Shown one piece after another: positions 8,325 through 18,141 of a DNA stretch of 64,000 nucleotides (the stretch's first letter is position 1; every line of letters begins with the position of its first letter). Made by a program: the position numbers and the translations under genes. Origin of the DNA: Aphelocoma coerulescens. Its lineage: Eukaryota; Chordata; Aves; Passeriformes; Corvidae. Below the pieces are notes generated by a model that saw only the letters and a program-made list of their open reading frames with translations, was not told where the DNA came from and made no database searches. Location of the stretch: contig NC_091016.1 in assembly GCF_041296385.1 (NCBI RefSeq), forward strand, positions 10,079,997 to 10,143,996, read 5' to 3'.

Positions 8325-9167
8325 TCAATGCGCACGGCTTTGAAGGCAGCACCACAATGTGGGCCACGAGAAGGGGTGAGGAGGAATGTGGTGTCGTCCT
8401 GGCACCTTTCTCCTGTGTGAGCTGTCTACCGAAGCTCTTTGCTCCTTGCGAGACGGCAGCGTGCGCCGGAGTACACTCGAGCCGAGGAGCGGGCAGACAG
8501 CATCGCCATCTGACGGGCGCTTTGCAGCTTGCCGCAGAAAGCGCTGCACTGCCGGGCACAGTGTTCCGGGCGAGAAGCAGAAGACCGTCCGCCTCCGGGG
8601 GAACGAAGGTACGGCGTGCTCGAAAAGGCGAAGAACGAAGCCGCGGAGCGCCGGGCTCGCGTGCTCGTTGTACGGGCTGCAAGACGAGCGTGGCTGCCAC
8701 TCTCCTGCCTGCTGAATTGACGTTATAGCCTTGGGAAGGAGGAAGTTCCACGGCACTTTCCTGTGCTGCTGCTGCCTATTCCTCTTGTAGCTCTCTGTGG
8801 AAGCATTTGCGCTTCCCTTCAGTCTCCGTCTTTCCGAGAACACGATGGTAGTAGCATGCAGCGGAGGAGGGAAGAACAGAGCGCACCGGTGAGTCTGGTG
8901 CCGCTTACGTGCGGAAGGCGAAGGTGCAGCCCAGCCCTGGCTTCTACTTCTCGGGCCGTTCTCCAGGAAAGCAGCTGCTGGAGGCTGCCAAGGGAGCTGC
9001 GAGAGTGAAAGCAAGGTGGGCGTCTGTCTTAGAAGAAAGGCACAGAGCCACAGTGTCATTTGCGATTTCCGAAGGCTGGTTGGAGAGGCGTGCTTTAGGA
9101 AAGCCTTCTGCTTTGACGCCTGCTCCTGGCTGAGCTCTAGTTGCAGGGACTCTGCAAGGCTGAACAA
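8325..9167 (-). other. Open reading frame of 280 codons, probably not a gene
   Basis: This is the longest frame in the unit. It lies inside family A copy A5 antisense to module E2b. The translation is rich in R, S, P, A and C with no domain, signal peptide or membrane segment that I recognise. Long frames are expected by chance in CpG-rich DNA. In unit 2 one substitution at 18137 creates a stop and splits it into 143 and 136 codons, which argues against constraint. Intact equivalents: 27808-28650, 37186-38028, 46564-47406, 56668-57510. Confidence 0.12.
8823..8888 (+). other. Exon-like module E2b (66 nt)
   Basis: It is preceded by TTGCGCTTCCCTTCAG and followed by GTGAGTCTGG. It is the counterpart of E2a, sharing TTCCGAGAACACGA, GGAGGAGGGAAG and GCACCG at the donor. 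Both splice-like borders are intact here and in E2a, while bases between them differ. Copies: 18201-18266, 28306-28371, 37684-37749, 47062-47127, 57166-57231. Confidence 0.4.
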
Positions 9168-9421
9168 CTAGGAAAGTGCCTATGTCCACGCTGTGGGATG
9201 AAGCACTATAGCTGCGGCTTCCTTTCTGGAGCAAGCAAGAATGCTCTCAGCCGACTCTGCTTGTGAACGAGCCCTTGCTGGTCTTGGGCAATTTGGTGCA
9301 CTGCACACGCAAGCCCAGTGCTCTGCAGCTAAATTGTTTGCCTTAAGTGGTCTGGACTGAAGAGAAGGCCAGCGATGGCAGTGAACTTTGCTGCTTTTCC
9401 GCGTGCATGCTGCACCCACCA

Positions 9422-9439
9422 ACGGTGCACCGTGCACGG
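9422..9439. other. Two overlapping perfect palindromes before the family A anchor
   Basis: ACGGTGCACCGT (9422-9433) and CCGTGCACGG (9430-9439) are each their own reverse complement. The GTGCAC core is kept before the anchor in A4 (TCTGTGCACGG) and at 7481 (AGCGTGCACGA), and in the inverted copy near 10056. No known binding site is assigned. Confidence 0.6.
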
Positions 9440-9479
9440 TTTCTTTGCTCAGCTCGAGCTACAGCGACACCCTTTCGGT

Positions 9480-9521
9480 TTCGCTGAGTCCACGCTGCCC
9501 ATGCAGCTCTCACTCAGCGAA
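9480..9521. other. Hairpin TTCGCTGAGT / ACTCAGCGAA in family A
   Basis: The 10-bp arms at 9480-9489 and 9512-9521 are exact reverse complements with a 22-nt loop. In A5 the arms are partly kept (TTCGCTGAG and AGCGAA), in A3 one arm is changed, and the inverted copy has TTCGCTGAG with CGCGAAAC. It could be a structured element of a transcript or simply a repeat-borne inverted repeat. Confidence 0.6.
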
Positions 9522-9885
9522 GTGCGCCAGGGGAGAAGCACTTGCTGGAGAAGTCTTTCAATGTGCAAGGCTTTGAAGGCAGCACCCCAATCGGGACATG
9601 AGGAGGGCTGATGAAGAACGTGGTTCTTTCTTGGCAACTTTCTCCTGTGCGAGATGTCTACCGAAGCTCTTTGCTCCTTGCCAGACTGCAGTGTGCACCA
9701 GAGTACACTCTGGCCGAGAAGGAGAAGGCAGACAGCACCACCATCTGACGGGCCCTATGCAGGTTATGACAGAAAGCAGACTGCCCCTGGAAGGCACTGG
9801 CAGCTACGAGTTCCCCAAGTGTCAGGGGCAAATGCTGGGCGAGCTCGTCATCCTGGCACGGTTCTCTGTGCGAGAGCGACTTCTC

Positions 9886-10175
9886 AGCGGTCCTTCTCGT
9901 GGCCCCGATTGCGCTGCTGTGTTTTCAAAGTCCTGCACACTGAAAGACTCATCCAGCAAGTGCTTCTCCCCTTCAAGTTTCGCTGAGCGAGAGCTACCAT
10001 GGGTAGTGTGGACGCCGCGAAACCGAAGGGGTCTCCCGCTAGCTCGAGCTGCGGAAAAACCGTGCACAGCACACTGACAAGCGGCAAAGCACAATGGCCT
10101 CGCTCGGCTTCTCTTCTGCCCAGACAACGAAAGGCGAAGAACGAAGCCTCAGAGCACCGGGCTTGTGCGTGCAGC
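9886..10175 (-). repeat. Inverted family A piece across the unit border
   Basis: Read on the minus strand, this block gives GGGGCCACGAGAAGGACC, AAGCACTTGCTGGATGAG, CTCTCGCTCAGCGAAAC, CGGTTTCGC, AGCTCGAGCTAGC, GCACGGTTTTTCCGC, and GGCTTCGTTCTTCGCC, which is family A. It sits head to head with copy A6, so the end of each unit is an imperfect palindrome. A truncated copy occupies 1-71. Others: 19264-19553, 29369-29658, 38747-39036, 48125-48414, 58229-58518. Confidence 0.75.
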
Positions 10176-13100
10176 ATTGCAGAAAGCGCAGAGACGCCTA
10201 TCGGGAATTTCGGTCCTTGCGAGAGAGTCTTGTGTGCCTCGTGGTGCTTCGAGCCGAGAAAGACCGGGCAGACAGCACCGCCACAGAGGGGGCGCTTTTG
10301 CACCTTGTAAAAGGCAAGAGGACTGCTCCTGGAAGGTGGTGCGAATCCCTGTTGCCACTAGTGTCAGGAGCAAAGTGCTTGCAAGCTTATTGTCCTGGCA
10401 CAGCTCTCTGCGGGAGACGTAGCCGAGAAGCTTTCCGCTTAGCTTGGGATCGCAAGAGGGACAGATTGTGCTGCTACGTAGCGCTGGGAAGGAGAGGTGC
10501 AGGGCCCAGGCGTGTTTGGGCAGAAGCAGTGCACTGGAGCGCTTGGCTGCCGACACAGCGTTCCGTGCGAGAAGCAGACCGCTGTTCGCCTCCGGGAGAA
10601 TGAAGGTACGGCGTGCTCGAAAAGGCGAAGGACGAAGCCGCAGAGCACCGGGCTGGTGTGCGCGTCGTATGGGCTTGCAAGACGAAGGGTGGCTGCTGCA
10701 CTCCTGCCTGCTGAATTGACGTTCTAGCATTCGGAAGGAGGACGCTCAAGGGCACTTGCTTGTGCCGCTGCCTCTTCCTCTTCCAGCTCTAGGTGGAAGT
10801 GATTGTGCTTCTTCTCAAGATTCTTGTGGAAACTCTTTTGTTGAACTTTGGAGTGCAAAATCCTGGGAACTGAATGTTACATTCCATCTAGAACGAAAGT
10901 TTTATTCCTCAGTTTTTGTCAGGAACAGCTAGAATGGAAAACACATCTTGGCTTTTTGCATTCCCTTCAGAGAATATTAACACTACGCAAATCGATGCCA
11001 CGATCTATTCTGTCACCTAAATTTACTGTTTCAATCATGCACTCATACGCTGCTCGTCTGAAATTTTCTGTCCAGATTCATTTGACCTCACGCATCTTCT
11101 GTTTTGCAGTACCAACAAGTCTTGCTACAGAAAGACATGCTAGATCAGCAGCAGTGTTTAGGTAGGCCTTTGGTACGGCAGTATCTGAACAGCACGCAAC
11201 TCATACCTCAGCAATTCTCCCTGTGGCTCTGCTATGCGTGCTCTCGCATTTTTTCTCTCTCACTGAGCCTAAACTGTAGAACAAAAACATCCAGGAACTG
11301 CTGCCATGGGAATGCACAAAGACCAAAATCCCAGAGGTGGCCTGTACATTTCCTTTGCAGCCCCTGAACCATATCAAACGCACTGCTGGTCTGTACTTTT
11401 CTTTCCAGTGACACATCACATTCAGTCGAGCGGATACTGCAGACAAACCGAATCACTTCCAGCTAGCGAGCTCCAATACGAAAATGTGGCCGCACAGGAA
11501 GCTTTCACTGGCCTTGCATGGTACAGTTGCAAACTTGCACTATGACTGCAGTCAAATGGTACTCAGGGCTTTTACATTGCGTCTGTACACTGCACACACC
11601 CGACGGTGTTCTGTGCCTTCACTGTCAGTTTGGCTACCATCAAGTACTTTCATGTTCCCAAGGTGCCTATTTGGCACAAAGAAAAAGATACCAGCCTTGC
11701 TGGACTGCGACTTCTTCTGCCAGTCTTTCACGTACACACTTCTCACTGGGGCTATGCACCTTTCTTCTAAGCTGTGTGGAAAGTCACATTCTTTACACTC
11801 ACAGATGCCAGTTTCCATCCTTAAAAGAGCCCGCAGCTCTGCCCATGCAAGCAGTCTGAGAACCGAAGCCCGCTGGCAGCATTCAGCTTTGTCTCTTTTC
11901 AGAGCGTGTACTGCACACAGCACAGTATGCTGTGGGGGGTTTTCCTCCGTTATAAGTACAGTCATACTCTTTCTGTTCCACTAAGTCCACATCATCCATC
12001 TACCTCTCGCTCAGGGAAAGGCAGTAGGAGAGAGAAAAGCAGTTGCTGCATTGGTCTTTCCGAGTCCATGATTTTCAACAAACCGCCGCACTCTGGATGA
12101 CAAGGGGGTGCAATGGGAGGGTCTGCTGTTCTTGCTCAAGCTGGCACTTTCATGAGCTAATGTTTGTGTAGGATGTTCACAAGTTAGTATCTGGACTCTG
12201 CGAGAGTGAAAGACAGCGCTGGGGAGCTCACATTGCCCTCTGAGTGTGGTGCAAATAAGAGTTTGTACCTGGAAGGGGGAGATCAGTGAAATCTTTTTGT
12301 CCTGACACGGTTGATTTGAGAGCAGTGGTGTTTTCAACTTGGCTCTGCACTTTGGGTGGTTTATAGCTAGGTGAGGGGCCTTTCCTTCTTTTGCAAGTCC
12401 CCCCTGCCATGCTGGGGTTGTTCTTCTGAGTGCTGACAGCGCGCAGGTTAAAGTTAACTGCTCCTCATGGCGCCCAGCACCATTCATGTGGCAATAGTTT
12501 GTTCCTTTGCGGATCCTGGCTCTTCGAATGTCTTTTGATTTCGTCCGGAAGACACTTCCATGTGGAGACAGCAACAGGTTGCTGAATGGGCACCTTTTGT
12601 GACCAATATTTACACTTGATGAAATTAGTGCATCAGGATGGTGATAGGCAACCAATGACCACTCAATTAACACTTACAATATTACTAACTTAAGCGAAAC
12701 GAGGTTTTGCAAATGGCAATCTCTCCTTTGTACTGATACAGCCCTAATTTAATTTTCTTCAATGCACCAGCCTCAAGCACGGTGCTCTGCATGATTGCAA
12801 GTAAGAATTGCAAGATTGCAAGTAGGAACATTTAGTTGGAAAGGAAAGCTGATGGCACAGGTTCACATGACGCTGTTTCTATTCTTCAAAGTGAATGTGA
12901 AACCCACTCTAACTTATTATCCAAATAGGAGAGCACCAGGGAATGCTCATACTTTAAAGGTAGCAGGGAAAAGAGCTCAGAAGCTTGGCTCTTGCATTCC
13001 CTCTCTAACAGTTCAACAGCTCTAGCCCAGAGAACTGCCTACTAGGAAGAGCCATTAAATTCACATGCTCTTCTATGTGCACTTTCCTCCTCAGCTTTAA

Positions 13101-13923
13101 GTACCATCATAATCCTTCAGTCTCACAGAGTCAGGATGCAAACAGAATTTTATCAGGGGCTGCTAAAGTCAGCAGGATGCAAATTTGTTCAACAGCTTGG
13201 CTTTTTCATTCCTTCTCTAACAGTTCAACAGCTATAGCCCACAGAACTGCCCATGAGGAAAAGCCATTAATTCGCTGAGAACACCCTACATGCAGATCCA
13301 AAACTGCTTTCTTTGCCAAAGAGAGAAACTATGAGCCCATCTCAGAAGAACTGGGATCTCCTCCTCCAAAATAGAAAACATCCAGGAACTGCTCCCATCC
13401 AATGTGCCAGAACACTGTTACTGGACATTACCTGCCCTGGTGTCTAAATCAGCTGCACACCAAGGATGAGCATAGCTGCTTGTCTTGGCTTACTGCCAAG
13501 AGTTCAGAAGACCACCTTTCAGAAGTGGAAACGACATGCCAAAAATGACTTTTTCAGGAGACTGCCTTGAAAATAGGGCGTAGCAACTCCATACTTGTAC
13601 AAATCAAGGCAGTGCTTCTACACCAAATATGCCAGGACAGAAAGTTGCTGCTGCCCTTTACCTCCACTAGGCAGCTTCTTATGTGCACCTGAAACACTGG
13701 GGCTAGGTGCTTTCCTTCCCATGGAAAAGCATTGTCATCCTCTCTGAGGAACTGGCGTGCTACCGCCAATATTGAATATATCTAAGAATTGCTCCTACAC
13801 AAGAGGTGCCAGGAGAGAAATGTCTCAGTTGAGTTTACTTCCCCATGGGACCTTATCATCTGCTCCACCAACACTGGGATTCAGACCTTTGCATTCCAAG
13901 GAAAGGCATTATGAGTCACTTGG

Positions 13924-15370
13924 CCTTGCGTTGCCTTCAGTACCATTGCCTGGTTTTTCCTAGCCTACCCTTGCTTTGCCTTCCTTGGCTACGTCTCTCT
14001 TGCCTATGTCTCCCTTGCCCTGCCCTGCCCTGCCTATGATTTCCTTGCTTTGCCCTGCCTTGCCTTTTCTTCCATGCAGGCAAGGCAATGCAGTCAAAGC
14101 AAGTTTAGGCAATTCTAGTCAAGTCAAGGGAAAGTTAGGGAAAGCAAAGCAAGAGCAGTGAGCAGGCAGCAAAGTAGGGCCAATGAGTGCGAGGCAAGAG
14201 AAGGCCCAGAAGTTGTAGTTCGGAAGGCAGGGCATAGGAAGGTAAGTCCAGTGATGCAGAGGGCAGGCAAAGACAAGAAAGGCTAGGCAAGGAAAGGCCA
14301 GCCAAGAAAGGGGTAGGCAAATAAAAACAGGGAATGCTTACACAAAGCAATGTGAAGCAAGGAACAGCTAGGCAAGTCAAGGCAAGAACACAGAAAGGTC
14401 AGTGGAGTAAGGCAAGCAAGGGAGAGATAGGAGAAGCAAGTTAAATCAAAGGAGAGGAAGACAAGACATGGAAGGCCAGGGAAGGAGGCAGTAGGCAGGG
14501 GCTGGTTATGAAAGGCAGTGCAAGGCTGTTGCTGTTGAGACGGTCACGACACACATACACTCTCTGCCCCGAGCAATGGCAAAAAACCACTTGTATTATT
14601 TATGCATCTTCTCTTATGCACTTTTTTAGCTACATGTGCATGGACTATTATTTTGCTATAATACAATACTATTGGTTGTCTATAGTGTACACACATTCTT
14701 TGCTAAACATCAGCCAGTATCGTCCCTTTTGCAGCTGTTACAACTTCTTTCTGTTGTTTATCTTCTTGCTTCTGCAATTCTCACGGGTACAAAATGATTG
14801 TATCAACGGAAATGTCTGTGAGGCCTTCAGACCAGCTGTTGGTTCCCACAAAAGGCAAAGGAGTGGTAGACAAAAGAAGGCCAGGAATCTGTAGGCAAAG
14901 CAGGGATTGGGAGGGGTAGGCAAAGGAAAGCAAGGCCATGTTGGAAAGGGGCACAAATGTCAAGAAGGGCAAGGGTTATGCAAGGCAGTGCAAGGCAAGG
15001 GAAGGGTAGGCAGGCCAAGGCAAGACAAGAGCATGGAGGGGTGGTGCAGAAAAGGTGATGATCGGATGGATAGGCCAGTCAAAGGTGGGTAGGTGTGGGT
15101 AGACTAGGCGAGGGAAAGAGGGGTAGCAGGGCAAGGCAAGTGTTGGCTTTGCAAAGCAAGGCAAGAGAGACTTAGGCAAGGCCAAGAGAGTCATAGGAGA
15201 AGCAGGCAAGACAAGACCAGGAAACAAGGGGTAAGAAAGTCAAGGTGGGAGATTGGTGAACAAGGCCATGCAATGGAGACATAGGAAGGGCAAGGGAGGT
15301 ACACAGAGGTGTCTGTAAGGCAATGCAAGGCTGGGCTCTGCATGGCAAGGGATGATCAGGTATGGCAATG
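13924..15370 (+). repeat. (TTGCC)n/(GGCAA)n satellite, unit 2
   Basis: Matches 3820-5266 at an offset of 10104 with no length change, so the simple-sequence block has not expanded or shrunk between units. Confidence 0.9.
14527..14850 (-). mobile_element. Solo-LTR-like insertion, unit 2
   Basis: Same element, same site and same flanks as in unit 1 (offset 10104), so it was present before the array was amplified. Confidence 0.7.
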
Positions 15371-15759
15371 CCTTCATGTACCCCACTGTTTCAGGAGAAT
15401 ATGAGAGGTGGCCCAGGGGTGGTCAAAGCCAGCAAGACCCATCTGTCCTGGCAGCTTTCCTCCGGGAGTAATCCTTGGTTGTATTGGATATGGGACATGC
15501 AATCACCATTTTAGCCATAGACTCCTGGACAAGAATGAAAGTTCTTTTCCCTGGGAAGGAAAACACGTAGACCCACTGTTTCAGGTGCAGATGAAAGACA
15601 GAACAAGGAAGGACAAGGCACTCGAAGAACGCCTTCTTTCTGGACGCGTCCTTCTGGGTGTGCTCAAGCTGCGTGGGCTCGGCAGCACTGAAGGTGTAAG
15701 AACCTGTTTCTGGCCAGGCAGTGTGCTGCAGTGCAAGGGCTGCGCCTTACTTTGTTGAA

Positions 15760-15931
15760 GCAGGCAGAGCATTCTCAGCTGAATCTGCTTGTTGAAGCAG
15801 CTCTTGGCTGGACATTTGCAAGTCGCGCCACTGAGTCCATGAAGCCGGTGCCCAGCTGCTTCGTTCTTCGCCTTCTGTGGTCCGGACAGGACTGAAGCGC
15901 AGCGATGGCTTGGAGCTTTGCCGCTCTTCAG
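15760..15931 (+). repeat. Single 172-bp copy at the short-unit junction, unit 2
   Basis: The left neighbour is that of the upstream copy and the right neighbour that of the downstream copy. Diagnostic bases are TCAGC (upstream type), then CTTGG, GCGCC and GTCCA (downstream type). This is a clean recombinant. Confidence 0.92.
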
Positions 15932-16883
15932 ATTGTTTACTGCAGGCATCTACATTTTTCTGTGCACGGATTTTCCTCAGCTGGACATAGAATTATTTTC
16001 TTGCTGTTTTACAGTGTCCAGACCATCTGTGTAGCTCTCGGTCAGGGAAATGCGTCAAGAGAGACGCCCTTGCTGGATGAGCTTTTCGCTGGCCAAGCCT
16101 TTCGACATCCCACCACAATTGGTCGAGGACGAGGAGAAAGGAGGGGTAACAGGGTAATATCTCTACAGTGCATCAGGTCATGTGAAATTTGTGCTGCTGC
16201 TGCCTAGTGCCCTTGCAGCTATCTGGGGAAGCAATTGCCCTTCCCTTCAGTCTCTGAGTTTCGGAGAACACGAATGCATGTAGGATGCAAGCGGAGGAGG
16301 GAAGTACAGAGTGCACCGGTGAGTTCGCTGTTGCTTACCTGGGGAGGGCGGAGGTGCAGCCCAGCACTGGCTTTGACGTCTACGGCCGTTCTCCAGGAGA
16401 GTAGCTGCTGGAGGCTGCCAAGGGAGCTGCGAGCACGAAAGTATAGCGGGCGTCTGTCTTAGAAGAAAGGCGCAGAGCCGCACTGTGATGCGCCCTTTCA
16501 GGAGGCTGCTTGGAGAAAGGGTGCTTTAGGAGGGCCTTCTGCTTTGACGCCTGCTCCTGGCTGAGCTCTAGCTGCAGGGACTCTGCAAGGCTGAACGACT
16601 AGGAAAGTGCCTATCTCCACGCTGTGGGATGAAGTGCTACGGCTCCGCGTTCCCTTTTGGAGACGCGAGGACTCCCTCAGCCGGCTTGGCTTGTGAACGA
16701 GCCTGCTGGACTTCTGCAACTCGGTGCACTGCACCTGCAAGCCCGGTGCTCTGCGGCTTCATTTTTCGCCTCACGTTATCCGCACGGAAGGGAAGCCCAG
16801 CGAGGGCACTGAACTTTGCCGCTTTTGCTCGTGCATGCTGCACGCACCCTCGGTGTAGCGTGCACGATTTCTTTCCACAGCTC

Positions 16884-17595
16884 TATAGGAGAAAGGCTCG
16901 CGAAGGGTGTCTGGACTTCAGGCGGCTCTCTTGAAAGCTGTGTATTGCATAGGCGAAGTTACAGCATTTCAGGGAGTGGGTATCCAGAGCCAGCCCTACA
17001 GCTGTCAGCTACAGCTGGTAGGCATACCTGGAGCCGCTTTCTGTTCAAGTTAGAAAGCATTATGTATTTTTCTTTGCTGAGTATCTCAATACATAGCAAC
17101 CAATAAGCACCATACAACAATACCTTTACATTTGCCTGTAGCCTATCATGACTACTACCATTACCATATTATAGTCATTCTTATCCAATCACAAGAGTAA
17201 GTATGTTACAATTTAAGCTTACAGTGGAAAATTCTCAGACCTCTCTTCTTCTTGCTACATCGACATTTCTTGTTTGCCTGCGATAGCTCTCTTTTTGGTA
17301 AAAACATGTTTTCTATTTCCTTATGGCCTTCTTGAGACTTATTTACTTGGTGAAAAACATGTGCTTGTTTGTACTCACATACCGGTGTCCTAATAAAAAA
17401 CATCTCCTTCCAACTCAATCTCCAACCTTTGCCTTCTCAGTTATTCAGTGATCAGTGTTTCAGCAAAACACCTTTTACTCTCTATCAAAACTCGTTTCCA
17501 TTTCTACCTCATGCTAAGTTTCTACATTCAGAGATCTTTCTGTCAAGCCTACATAGCTGTGAAACTTTCTTACCAAACTTTCATCCTCTCCAACA
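16884..17595 (+). mobile_element. LTR-like insertion, unit 2
   Basis: Same site and AGCTC flanks as in unit 1 (offset 9378). A at 17484 is the common base; unit 1 has G. Confidence 0.68.
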
Positions 17596-18131
17596 AGCTC
17601 GAGCTACAAGGACACCCTTTCAGTTTCGCTGAGTCCACGCTGCCCACGTAGCTGTCGCTGAGCGAAGTGTGCCAGGGGAGAAGCACTTGCTGGAAGAGTC
17701 TTTCAATGCGCACGGCTTTGAAGGCAGCACCACAATGTGGGCCACGAGAAGGGGTGAGGAGGAATGTGGTGTCGTCCTGGCACCTTTCTCCTGTGTGAGC
17801 TGTCTACCGAAGCTCTTTGCTCCTTGCGAGACGGCAGCGTGCGCCGGAGTACACTCGAGCCGAGGAGCGGGCAGACAGCATCGCCATCTGACGGGCGCTT
17901 TGCAGCTTGCCGCAGAAAGCGCTGCACTGCCGGGCACAGTGTTCCGGGCGAGAAGCAGAAGACCGTCCGCCTCCGGGGGAACGAAGGTACGGCGTGCTCG
18001 AAAAGGCGAAGAACGAAGCCGCGGAGCGCCGGGCTCGCGTGCTCGTTGTACGGGCTGCAAGACGAGCGTGGCTGCCACTCTCCTGCCTGCTGAATTGACG
18101 TTATAGCCTTGGGAAGGAGGAAGTTCCACGG

Positions 18132-18141
18132 CACTTACCTG
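18132..18141 (-). other. Consensus splice-donor-like sequence present only in unit 2
   Basis: A at 18137 makes the minus strand read CAGGTAAGTG, a perfect match to the vertebrate donor consensus CAG|GTAAGT. All other complete units have CAGGAAAGTG there. Nothing shows that it is used; it is recorded because it would distinguish transcripts of this unit. Confidence 0.4.

Larger units (their letters stand above)
7283..9230 (+). repeat. Family A copy A5 (forward, fullest copy, split by an LTR)
   Basis: After removing the 712-bp insertion at 7506-8217 this copy is about 1236 bp, the longest family A monomer in the unit and the best reference for the family. In order it holds the AGCTCGAGCTAC anchor with TTTCGCTGAG, CACTTGCTGGAAGAG, the GTCGTCCTGGCACC and CTTGCGAGACGG stretch, GAAGGTACGGCGTGCTCG, GAATTGACGTTATAGCC, module E2b, and CTCAGCCGACTCTGC at the right end. 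It is dense in CpG. No protein family was recognised. Confidence 0.8.
9231..9885 (+). repeat. Family A copy A6 (forward, partial)
   Basis: The copy follows A5 from GCAAGCAAGAATGCTC through the AGCTCGAGCTAC anchor at 9451, the hairpin at 9480-9521, CACTTGCTGGAGAAG and CTTTGCTCCTTGCCAGACTG to the GTCATCCTGGCACGG stretch near 9848. It then meets the inverted copy. The part at 9768-9880 resembles 215-330 of copy A1. Confidence 0.75.
1..10104 (+). repeat. Macrosatellite unit 1 (long class, 10104 bp)
   Basis: The first base matches position 10105 and the two sequences then run in parallel through the following units, which sets the period. This unit is used as the reference for the module coordinates in the other entries. 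It contains the extra 726 bp (two 172-bp direct repeats). Bases seen only here include T at 512, T at 5472, T at 6709 (TpG where the other units have CpG) and G at 8106. Marker state: G at 84, C at 347, T at 1055, T at 1247, G at 2766, C at 9667. The unit boundary is arbitrary because it is set by the window edge; nothing shows a natural start. Confidence 0.97.
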
